A DNA stretch of 64,000 nucleotides from an uncultured Bacteroidales bacterium (GTDB lineage: Bacteria > Bacteroidota > Bacteroidia > Bacteroidales > ML635J-15): positions 62,001 to 126,000 of the forward strand of contig CALDKB010000048.1 in NCBI GenBank assembly GCA_937899245.1, given 5' to 3'. Below, one piece after another: positions 7,249 through 17,400 of the stretch. How positions within the stretch are numbered: position 1 is the stretch's first letter; each line of letters opens with the position of its first letter. The notes beneath the pieces are model-generated. The model had not been told where the DNA came from. It saw nothing but the letters and a program-made list of their open reading frames with translations, and made no database searches. A program made the position numbers and the translations under genes.

Positions 7249-10233
7249 ATGAATAAGATATTTGCCATATTGCTTTTGACGGCTAGTTTAGGAGTTATAG
7301 GAGTGCCTGTGGCTGTGAGTGAAGTGGAACATGATAATTTTGAAAGGACGGCAGAACCGTGGTTCTGGAATCTGGACATATCGTGGGCGGACTCAACGTT
7401 GAAATCTATGACGCTCGAGGAGAAAATTGCCCAGTTGATAATGCTTCCTGTCTATTCAAACAAGAATTATGATTATAATGTCAAGACCATAGCCTTGGTT
7501 GAAAAATATCAGCTTGGCGGTGTGATATTTATGCAAGGCGGACCTGTACGGCAGATTAATTTGGTAAATAGTCTTCAGGATGTTAGCAAGATTCCGTTGC
7601 TTGTAGGTATGGATGCGGAATGGTCGTTGAGCATGCGTCTTGACAGTGTGACACTTTATCCTCGGCAGATGCTAGTCGGTGCAATTCAAAACAATCGGTT
7701 GGTTTATGAAATGGGGGCGGAATTTGCCCGTCAGCTGAAGCGTGTCGGTGTAAATGTGAATTTTGCCCCAGTAGTTGATGTGAATTGTAATCCTAACAAT
7801 CCTGTAATTAACGATCGTTCGTTTGGCGAAAACAAATATAACGTTGCCGAAAAGGGTTGGGCGTATGCTAGTGGCTTGCAGGATAATGGCGTGCTTGCTG
7901 TGGCAAAGCACTTTCCCGGACATGGCGATACGAATGTCGATTCGCACAAGTCGATGCCGGTGCTAAACCATACCCGCGAGCGACTTGACAGCATTGAGTT
8001 TTTCCCGTTTCGTTATCTGTCGGAAAGAGGTGTGGGCGCTGTAATGGTGTCGCATCTGTTTATGCCTGCAATAGATTCAACACCCGGAATCCCGGCAACA
8101 TTGTCGCCTGTGGCTGTCAAGGATGTCCTGCGCAAAGATATTAATTTCAACGGAATGGTATTTACCGATGCTATGAATATGGGCGGTATTGTGAACTATT
8201 TCAAGGGGAATGAGGCCGACGTAATGGCTTTGATGGCAGGAAACGACATGATAATGTTTCCTACGGACGTTAACGATGTAATTGTGAAGATAAAATCGGC
8301 AATCGATGAGGGGAAAATGTCGGAAAAGGACATCGATGAGGCTTGTTATCGGGTGTTGCTCACAAAACTTCGTCTAGGTTTGGACAAAGGTGTAGAAAAA
8401 ATTTCAACCGACAGTATCTACGATGACCTTAATGGCGTTGAGGTTCGTTTGATGCAGCAGCATCTTGTGGAAAATGCGTTAACATTAGTGAAAAATCAAG
8501 ATTCAATAGTTCCTATTAGAAAACTTGATTCGGTGCGCATTGCCTCTATATCTTTTGGAGTAGATAGCTTGTCCTGTTTCCAAAATCGTCTTAAGTATTA
8601 TGCAAACGTTGATAACTTCGTATATTCCAAGGATTTGAAGCCGATGTCGCCTTCGCAGCGAAAAAAAATTATAGAAGATTATGATGTCGTTGTCCTGAGT
8701 GTTCATGGAAAAAATCAGCGCACAGTTTCAAAAAGGTTCGGAATCACTAACGAAATGGTCAATGCCGTTGACGAGGTGCTGGCAAACAGCAGGAACGCAG
8801 TGCTCGACATATTTGCAAACCCATACGGACTTGCTTTTTTCAATAATCTTGACAAAGCCGATGCCATTGTGGTTTCCTACAACGACTGGTCGCTAACCAA
8901 CGATTTGTCGGCTCAACTTGTTTTCGGCGGAATTCCAGCAAAAGGTGTGCTTCCGGTTTCTGTTACCGAGAAAATTAAAGAGGGAATGGGCGAAAATACT
9001 ACAAAGATTCGCTTGAAATATACTTCTATCCCTGAAGATGCGGGCGTAAGTTCTGAGGTAATACAACAGGTCGACTCAATTTTCAATAGCGGGATAAGTG
9101 CTGGCGCATATCCTGGCGGTCAGGTTGTGCTGTCGCGCAACGGCATTGTCTATTATCAGAAATCTTTCGGCCATTTTACGTACGATGAAAATTCTGTTGC
9201 CGTGTCCGATCTTGATTTGTATGATCTTGCCTCGTTGACAAAAGTGATAGCGACGACATCGGACTTGATGATGCTTTATGATGAAGGAAAATTCAAAATC
9301 AAGGACAAGGTTTCGGATTTTTATGACGTATGGAAAAATTCAAACAAGGCCAATTTGACTTTCGAGCAGGTGTTAACGCATAGGGCAGGGCTGAAATCGT
9401 GGATTCCGTTCTACAAGAAAACAATGTCTGCTGAAATGTACCATGATGTTTATAGCAGCAGTTATTCTGACAAGTTCTCTGTTCAGGTAGCCGAAAGCCT
9501 GTATATTTCATCAGCTTACAAGGATGTTATTTTCCAGACCATAAAGGAGTCGGCTTTGGAGAATCGTGGCAAGTATGTCTATTCCGATTTGGGTTTTATC
9601 GTGATGCCATATGTCATAAAGAATATGTCTGGTTGCGAATATGTTGATTACACTTACGAAAAAGTTTTTAGGCCACTTGGGGCTTATTCGTTGTGCTTCA
9701 ATCCGTTGGATAGGTATGGTAGAGACCGTATTGCTCCAACCGAGAAGGATACGTATTTCCGCATGCAGCAACTGCACGGACATGTGCATGATCAGGCTGC
9801 GTCAATGCTTGGCGGTGTGTCTGGACATGCCGGACTGTTCGGCAATGCCAACGATTTGGCCAAGGTTATGGAAATATATGTAGAAGGCGGACAATATGGC
9901 GGTAGACGCTTCTTCTCCGATACGGCCGTACAGAAATTTACCGAATATCATTACGAGCCTACTTTCTGCCGACGTGCATTATGTTGGGACAAACCGGTGC
10001 CAAACGATAGGACAAAGGGCTTGGGAAGCGAAAGCGCTACAGATAAGTCGTTCGGCCATACGGGTTACACCGGCACCATGGTTTGGTGCGATCCTCAATA
10101 TAAGATGTCGGTTGTCGTGCTGACAAACCGCGTTTACACTAATGCCGAAAACTGGAAAATCACCAAAATGAACATCAGAACCAACATAGAGGAGGCTGTG
10201 TATAAGGCGATAAATAAATATGACAATAGATGA
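7249..10233 (+). CDS. Two-domain GH3 beta-N-acetylglucosaminidase-like / class C beta-lactamase-like protein
   Basis: This 994-residue exported protein joins two hydrolases. After a signal peptide (about 1-22) comes a NagZ-like GH3 domain: AKHFPGHGD at 219-227 with the His loop typical of GH3 glucosaminidases, followed by DSHKSMPVL, and FTDAMNMGG at 305-313 with Asp307 as the expected nucleophile. A GH3 C-terminal-like domain spans about 400-580. The C-terminal third is a serine beta-lactamase/penicillin-binding-protein-like domain with SLTK at 662-665, YSD at 778-780 (YxN position) and HTG at 937-939 (KTG position). Such fusions occur in Bacteroidota and suggest trimming of peptidoglycan sugars and stem peptides in the periplasm, which is an inference. 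The ATG at 7249 gives the signal peptide. The stop overlaps the next start by 4 bases, so the downstream gene is translationally coupled. Confidence 0.92.
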   Translation: MNKIFAILLLTASLGVIGVPVAVSEVEHDNFERTAEPWFWNLDISWADSTLKSMTLEEKIAQLIMLPVYSNKNYDYNVKTIALVEKYQLGGVIFMQGGPVRQINLVNSLQDVSKIPLLVGMDAEWSLSMRLDSVTLYPRQMLVGAIQNNRLVYEMGAEFARQLKRVGVNVNFAPVVDVNCNPNNPVINDRSFGENKYNVAEKGWAYASGLQDNGVLAVAKHFPGHGDTNVDSHKSMPVLNHTRERLDSIEFFPFRYLSERGVGAVMVSHLFMPAIDSTPGIPATLSPVAVKDVLRKDINFNGMVFTDAMNMGGIVNYFKGNEADVMALMAGNDMIMFPTDVNDVIVKIKSAIDEGKMSEKDIDEACYRVLLTKLRLGLDKGVEKISTDSIYDDLNGVEVRLMQQHLVENALTLVKNQDSIVPIRKLDSVRIASISFGVDSLSCFQNRLKYYANVDNFVYSKDLKPMSPSQRKKIIEDYDVVVLSVHGKNQRTVSKRFGITNEMVNAVDEVLANSRNAVLDIFANPYGLAFFNNLDKADAIVVSYNDWSLTNDLSAQLVFGGIPAKGVLPVSVTEKIKEGMGENTTKIRLKYTSIPEDAGVSSEVIQQVDSIFNSGISAGAYPGGQVVLSRNGIVYYQKSFGHFTYDENSVAVSDLDLYDLASLTKVIATTSDLMMLYDEGKFKIKDKVSDFYDVWKNSNKANLTFEQVLTHRAGLKSWIPFYKKTMSAEMYHDVYSSSYSDKFSVQVAESLYISSAYKDVIFQTIKESALENRGKYVYSDLGFIVMPYVIKNMSGCEYVDYTYEKVFRPLGAYSLCFNPLDRYGRDRIAPTEKDTYFRMQQLHGHVHDQAASMLGGVSGHAGLFGNANDLAKVMEIYVEGGQYGGRRFFSDTAVQKFTEYHYEPTFCRRALCWDKPVPNDRTKGLGSESATDKSFGHTGYTGTMVWCDPQYKMSVVVLTNRVYTNAENWKITKMNIRTNIEEAVYKAINKYDNR

Positions 10234-10790
10234 AACAGGCGGTAGCAGTCATATTGATTGTCTTTTCCTCGCTTAGTCTTTTCTCTCAGTATCTGGAAAA
10301 GGATCCGCCACCAACGGCAGTGCAGCGTATTTTCTATGGCGGAGATATCGGATTTGCGTTTGGTGAGGTAACGCAGGTGCAATTAAATCCTATTATCGGG
10401 TATCGTGTGGCAAATCGGTTGTCATTAGGTGTCGGTTTCGATTATATTTATGTGAATTCAGATATTTATAATTTCGAGGGAAGCATTATTGGTGGCAATG
10501 TCTTCGCCAGTTTTACCATTATCAAGAGTGTCGAAAATATGATTCCATTTATCCATAGCGATATGGGAGTGCTGATTTGCGGACAGTTTTCGTATACGAA
10601 TATCGGCAAGTACTACAAGCAAATTTCCGAGGGCGCACCGGTGTGGATTTCTTCGCCGATGCTTGGGTTGGGATTCCAGTTCCCAATAGGACAGAAATCG
10701 TATTTGCTATTGTCTGTCATGTACAATTTCAACGATACATACTATTCTATTTATTCAAATCCGGTTATAAAAATGTGTTACCAATTTTAG
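10230..10790 (+). CDS. Small outer-membrane beta-barrel-like protein, unknown function
   Basis: The protein (186 aa) has a signal peptide (MKQAVAVILIVFSSLSLFS). The rest alternates polar and hydrophobic residues and aromatic girdle residues, as in LNPIIGYRVANRLSLGVGFD and SPMLGLGFQFPIG, and it ends in Phe (IKMCYQF), the usual signature for outer-membrane insertion. This points to an eight-strand barrel. The ATG overlaps the stop of the GH3/beta-lactamase gene, so the two are coupled and may act in the same envelope process. No specific family is recognised. Confidence 0.8.
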   Translation: MKQAVAVILIVFSSLSLFSQYLEKDPPPTAVQRIFYGGDIGFAFGEVTQVQLNPIIGYRVANRLSLGVGFDYIYVNSDIYNFEGSIIGGNVFASFTIIKSVENMIPFIHSDMGVLICGQFSYTNIGKYYKQISEGAPVWISSPMLGLGFQFPIGQKSYLLLSVMYNFNDTYYSIYSNPVIKMCYQF

Positions 10791-10860
10791 CTTGATAATA
10801 CGAGAGAAATACCTATTTTAAAAAAAAGAAAATGTCGGCTGATAATCTGAAATTTTAGCT

Positions 10861-10868
10861 TATCTTTG
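10861..10868 (+). promoter_or_regulatory. TAnnTTTG promoter element for ruvA-sprA
   Basis: TATCTTTG followed by C is a full match to the Bacteroidota -7 element, 32 bases before the ruvA ATG. No clear -33 element is seen. Confidence 0.5.
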
Positions 10869-10900
10869 CAAGATATTTCAGTTAAATTAAGAATTGTTAT

Positions 10901-11488
10901 ATGTATGAATATATAAGGGGTCTTGTCGCTGAACTTACACCGGCGTATGCCGTTGTTGAAACTGCTGGCGTAGGATATTATGTCAATATAAGTCTTACGT
11001 CGTATTCAGCTATGCGACAGGGAGAACAAACACAGGTCTTTATTCATCAGGTGGTTCGGGAGGATGCCCATTTGCTTTTCGGATTTGTTACAAAGTCTGA
11101 ACGTGAATTATTCCGCCTGTTGATTTCGGTAAACGGCGTGGGTCCGAATACAGCCAGACTTATTTTGTCTTCACTCACTCCGCAAGACCTTAACAATGCA
11201 ATCCTTAGCGAAAATTTAGTCAAGATAAAAAGCGTAAAGGGTATTGGCGCCAAGACAGCCCAGCGTATAATAATTGACCTTAAGGATAAGGTAAATGTTT
11301 CTGGTGAACTTGACGCCGCAGAAATTTTTTCTGCTTCGGACAATACAATCAAGAAAGATGCGTTATTAACGTTAACGACATTGGGTTTTGCGAAGCCCGC
11401 TGTGGAAAAAGTTCTTGATAAGGTTTTGAAAGAGAAGCCGGAAGCTTCGCTTGAAATGGTTATCAAGTTGTCGTTGAACTATTTGTAG
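10901..11488 (+). CDS. ruvA: Holliday junction branch migration protein RuvA
   Basis: This 195-residue protein has the full RuvA architecture. The N-terminal OB fold (MYEYIRGLVAELTPAYAVVE, VGYYVNIS) is followed by the helix-hairpin-helix domain with LISVNGVGPNTARLILS near 75-91 and VKGIGAKTAQRIIIDLKDK near 110-128. The C-terminal domain (ALLTLGF-like, TTLGFAKPAVEKVLDKV) contacts RuvB. RuvA binds four-way junctions as a tetramer and loads the RuvB motor. The length is normal. The sprA start lies only 10 bases beyond the stop, so both are on one transcript; ruvA next to sprA and gcvH is an order I recall from other Bacteroidota. Confidence 0.97.
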   Translation: MYEYIRGLVAELTPAYAVVETAGVGYYVNISLTSYSAMRQGEQTQVFIHQVVREDAHLLFGFVTKSERELFRLLISVNGVGPNTARLILSSLTPQDLNNAILSENLVKIKSVKGIGAKTAQRIIIDLKDKVNVSGELDAAEIFSASDNTIKKDALLTLTTLGFAKPAVEKVLDKVLKEKPEASLEMVIKLSLNYL

Positions 11489-11498
11489 TTTTAGAATT

Positions 11499-14400
11499 TT
11501 GTTTGGGAAGACAATAAAATATATCCTAGTCGGTGGACTCGTTGCAGCAATGATGATTGTTGCGTTTGTGCCGTCTAATGCTAAGAACGGTAGCATGCGG
11601 AACTATTTCGCAGGCAAGTCGCTTGTCGCTCCGGGTCCCGACGATGATACTACAAAAAACAACGACGAGAATAACGCCAAGTTCCCGATTCCAAAACAGA
11701 ACTTCAATCCCAACGACAATACCGACAATAGCCCGCTTTATGGCTCCGACCCAGAGAGTGTTAAGACTTCTGTGGAATACGATCCGGAAACAGACAGCTA
11801 CAATTTCCAGAAAAGTGTCGATGGAATGCCTGTCGGAACGCCATACAATATGCCTTTTGATGAGTATGTGAACTACAACTTCGAGAAGGCGATGAACAAT
11901 TACTGGCATCAGCGTTCAAAGAAAAATCGCGAGCAGAATCAGGAAATAAACCAGTCGTTCATTCCTAAACTTGAAGTCGGCGGCGAAATTTTTGACCGTA
12001 TTTTTGGTGGAAACGTAATTGACATTAAGCCGCAAGGTTCCGCAGAACTAACTCTTGGACTAGAATATAGCAAGACGGACAATCCTGCTTTGGACTCCAA
12101 ACAGCAGCGACAGATAAATCTTGATTTCGACGAAAAGATTCAGATGAATGTTGTCGGACAGATTGGTACCAAGATGAAGGTTAATATTTCATATGATACC
12201 GAGGCTGCTTTCGATTTTGAAAACAATGTGAAGCTTGAATATACCGGCGACGATGATGAAATTATACAGAAGATTGAGGCCGGTAATGTTTCGTTGCCAT
12301 TGACTGGAACCCTGATTACAGGAAGCCAGAGCCTGTTCGGTGTTAAGGGCGAATTCAAGTTTGGAAAGCTAACCTTGACAGGACTTCTCTCGCAGAAAAA
12401 AAGTGAAACTTCCACAATTAATGTAGAAGGCGGAAGCACTACCAAGACTTTTGAAATAAAAGCAGACAACTATGAGGAAAACAAGCACTTCTTCCTATCG
12501 CATTACTTCAAGGAAAACTACGATAGGTCGATGTCTTCGCTTCCAGTTATTACTAGCGGCGTGACAATTAATCGTATCGAGGTTTGGGTAACAAACAAGA
12601 CCGGAAATTATACCGATGCGCGTAACATTGTCGCCCTTGTCGACCTCGGTGAATCAAATAGAAATGATATACAGTCGTTGTATGTCGGCAGTTCCACTGC
12701 AAGTACAACAACACTTCCTCCTTATAATGAGATAAATGTTTTGGGCGGACTTGCTTCCGATTACCCCGAAATTCGTGATGTCAATACGGTTAGCTCTACA
12801 TTGCAGAATTTGCAGATGTCGGGAGGAACCGATTTCGAAAAGATAGAGTCGGCACGATTGCTTTCTCCTTCCGAATATACATTGAACTCGCAGTTGGGTT
12901 ATATTTCGTTGACATCAAAATTAAATTCCGATCAGGTTTTGGCCGTGGCATATGAATATACTGTTGGAGGTCAAGTATATACAGTCGGCGAATTTTCTAA
13001 TTCGGCGATTGCCGCACCGCAGACGCTTATCGTAAAACTTATCAAAGGAACCTCGTTTACACCAAACAAGACTAACTGGGACCTTATGATGAAAAATATA
13101 TATAACATCGGTGCTTATCAGATAACCCCAGATGATTTTACACTCGACATTCTATATACCAACGACAAGACCGGAACCGACCTTACATATATTCCTGCCG
13201 GAGCCATTGATAGCGTTCAGTTGCTGCAGGTAATGGGACTCGATAACTTGAATACAAACAGAGATCCGTATCCGGATGGATTGTTCGACTATGTTGAAGG
13301 ATATACTGTTAGTTCTTCTGGCGGACGAATTATCTTTCCTGTAAGGGAACCTTTCGGATTGCACTTGTACAAGAAGATTACCGATGGCAATAGCTCTCTT
13401 GCAGATGTAGCCAACGACTATGTCTTCTATGAACTTTACGACAGCACAAAGAGTAAAGCAGAACAGCTGGCCGAAAAGAATAAGTTCAAGCTGAAAGGTC
13501 GTTACAAGTCGTCGAGCAGCAGCGAAATTTCACTTAATGCCATAAACGTTCCACAGGGAAGTGTTTCTGTAACAGCGGGTTCCGCATTGCTTACCGAAAA
13601 TGTCGACTATACTGTTGACTACAATTTGGGTAGGGTGAAGATCCTTAATCAGGGAATTCTGGAAGCAGGAACTCCAATATCAATTACCCTTGAAAGTAAT
13701 TCTGTGGCTTCGATGCAGACAAAAGTGCTTACCGGTTTGCATGCAAATTATGATTTCTCCAACAATTTTAATATCGGTGCAACAATTCTTCACCTAAAGG
13801 AGAAGCCAATTACACCAAAGGTTAATATTGGCGAGGAACCTCTTTCTAATACTATCTGGGGTGTTAACACGTCGTATAGGACAGATGTTCCGTTCCTAAC
13901 AAAAGTTATCGATTTCTTGCCGCTCATCCAGACTAAGGAGATGTCAACATTGACTTTCAATGCCGAGTTCGCACAGTTGATTCCTGGACATTCGAAGGCG
14001 ATAGGAAAGGAGGGCGCCGCTTATATCGATGATTTTGAAAGTTCTAAGATTACAAACGATATTAAGAGCTACGTCAGCTGGTCGCTAGCAAGTACCCCGA
14101 CAGATACAATGTTGTTTCCCGAAAGCTACATGATCAATAATCTGGACTATGGTAAGAACAGGGCGTTGCTTTCATGGTTTGTTGTCGACCAGACTTTGCA
14201 CGAAAGCACATCGCCGATAAGCTTGGACGACCGTTCAAGTCATTATACCCGAATCGTTTACGAAAAGGAATTGTTCCCAAATAGGGATAGCGAAAATGCT
14301 AACTTGGAAACAAACCTAGCTCCGCTCAACATGGTATTCTATCCAAACGAGAGGGGTCCGTACAACTACGATGTTGCAGGGTTAAACTCGTTGGGCCTCT

Positions 14401-17400
14401 TGGATAACCCTCGCAAGCGCTGGGGTGGTATTCAGCGTCAGCTTACAACTACCGACTTCGAGGATGCCAATATCGAGTATATTGAATTCTGGATGATGGA
14501 CCCATTTGTTGAGGATTCAACAAATCCGGGTGGCGATTTGTACATCAACCTTGGCGATGTCAGCGAAGATGTGCTTAAGGATGGTCGCAAGCAGTTCGAA
14601 CAGGGGCTTCCTGCTCCAAATCTTGAAAATCCTGTTGATACTACGGTCTGGGGTGTTGTGCCTAGCTCGCAGTCCCTCGTAAATGCTTTCGATAACGATG
14701 CTGATATTCGTATGGCACAAGATGTCGGTTATGATGGTTTGAGCTCCGAAAACGAAAGAACTTTCTTCAGCGATTACCTTGATCAGGTTAAGAATATGTT
14801 CGGCGAAAATTCCGAAGCATACCAGATGGCACTTGCCGATCCGTCGAGCGACAATTATCATCATTATAAGGGCAGCGACTACGATGAGGCAAACTACAAT
14901 ATCCTCCGCAGATATAAGTATTTCAACAACAACGAAGGAAACTCTATTCCGCGTGAGTATCAAACAGAAAGCGCATATAACACAAATGCGACTACTACTC
15001 CTGACGTCGAGGATATTAATAGGGACAATACTTTGAGCGAATCCGAAAATTTCTTCCAGTATCGAATTAGTATTCGTCCGCAGGATCTGGTGATAGGTCA
15101 GAATTATATTGCCGACAAGACTATTGTTTCGGTTACTTTAGCCAACGATGAAACGTCACAAGTGTCGTGGTACCAGTTCAAGATTCCAATTTCTGAGTAT
15201 TCTAAGAAAGTTGGATCAATTTCCGATTTCAAGTCTATTCGTTTCATGAGAATGTTTATGACTAATTTCGACACGACAACTTGTTTGCGTTTTGGTACTT
15301 TGGACCTTGTTCGTGGCGAATGGCGTAAGTACGACGACTCTTTCATGCAACCTGGCGAATATGTTGTCGAGGAACTTGAGACAACTACCTTCGACGTGTC
15401 GGCTGTCAACATAGAGGAAAATGCAAGCCGTCAGCCAGTAAATTATGTTTTGCCTCCTGGTGTTACTCGCGAGCAGAACACTATGAACCCGCAGATGCAG
15501 CAGTTGAACGAACAAGCAATGACAATCAAGGTTATTGACCTCGCTGATGGCGACGCAAGAGCTGTGTACAAGAACGTAGGACTTGATGTGCGCAAGTATT
15601 TGAAGATGCAGATGTTTGTTCATGCCGAATCTCTTGTAGACCAAGACGAAATCAAGGATGGTGACGTTAGCGTTTTCGTTCGTCTTGGTACCGACTACCG
15701 CAACAACTATTACGAATACGAGGTTCCTCTAAAGGTTACTGTTCCTGGTTATTACGATGGAGACAGCGATGTCGAAGCTCCAGATAGATATCTTGTGTGG
15801 CCGTCAGAAAACGACATCAACATATTATTCGAGGATTTGACGACTGTCAAGGAAAATCGTAATGAGAAAATAAGGGTTGGCGACCAGAATGTTGGCCTTA
15901 CAAAATTATACTACGAATTTATAGATGGAAAGAAGGTTTGCGTGATGGGTAACCCGAACCTGTCTAATGTGCAGACAATTATGATTGGTGTTCGAAATCC
16001 TAAGCGGGTATCGCTTAATGGAACCGACGATGGTTTGCCGAAGAGTGCGGAAATATGGGTTAACGAACTTCGTCTTACTAATTTCAACGAGAAGGGCGGT
16101 TGGGCGGCAACAGCTCGTGCAACAGCAAAACTTGCAGACTTTGGAACAGTAACCTTGTCTGGTACAACTAAGAAACCTGGTTTCGGCGCATTGAATTCAA
16201 CTATTAGCGACCGACTTACAGAGGAAATCAATCAATACGATTTCTCGTCAAGCTTCGAATTTGGAAAGTTCTTCCCTGAGCGCTTTAACGTTAGAATCCC
16301 TTTATATGTGGCTGTTTCTGAAAATGTTTCAAATCCAGAATACGACCCGTTGAGCCCTGATGTCCTGTTAAAGAAGACTTTAACAAATCCAGATTTGCCA
16401 AAGGAATATAAGGATAGCATTAAGCATTTGTCGCAGGATTATTTGAAACGTACAAGCGTAAACCTTACCAATGTGAAGGTTAATGGCAAGCAGGGCCAGA
16501 AACCTCATGTATGGAACTTGTCAAACTTCTCGCTCAGTTACGGTTACAATAATGTATTCCAGCGTGATCCGAACACAATCTTCAAGACAACCATTACACA
16601 TACCGGGTCGGTGTTCTACAATTACAATGCTACGCCTAAAATTGTCGAGCCATTGAAGAATGTCAAGCTTTTCAAGAAAAAGGCATTCCAGATACTTAGG
16701 GATTTCAATTTCTATTATTTGCCATCGCAGCTGTCGTTCCGTGCAAATATAAATCGCCAGTATGGCGAAACACAGATTAGAAATGTGTATAATCCTTCTT
16801 ATATGCTGCCTGTCAGCGTTGTGAAAGACTTTACAATAATTCGCCAGTACGATTTCAAGTACAATTTCTCTAAGAACTTGAAGTTTGAATATACGGCAAC
16901 AAACAACGCACGCATTGACGAGCCGGAAGGCCGATTGTACAAGGGCGATCCTGAATACGAGCAAAAAATGGACTCCATTTGGAACAACTTCAAGAATTTT
17001 GGACGAAACACAAACTTCTATCAGCAATGGAGCGCTTCGTACACTTTGCCTATAAACAAGATTCCAATCCTAAATTGGATTTCTGCAAGCGTAAGATATC
17101 AGGGTTCTTACAACTGGACTGCCGGAGCAATTACTGCCGACACCTTAAATATTGGTAATACTGTTCAGAATTCGAACACAATGTCGGCAAGCACTCAGTT
17201 CAACTTGCTAAATCTATATAACAAGGTTAAGTACCTTAAGGATGTTAACAACAAGTATAGGGGACGTGCCACAAGCAAGAAGAAGGAAACCGAAACTGTT
17301 ACATTCGAGGAAAAGATAAACAAGCTTGCAGCCGGCAAGAAAAAGACAATAACTCACAAGCTAAAGACAAAGAACGTTTCCATAAAGTTGACCGACGACA

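Noticed and set aside
14517..14963. Minus-strand frames of about 100-170 codons opposite sprA
   Set aside because: Several such frames occur along sprA. They have no domain, signal or start support, and arise from the codon composition of a long gene.
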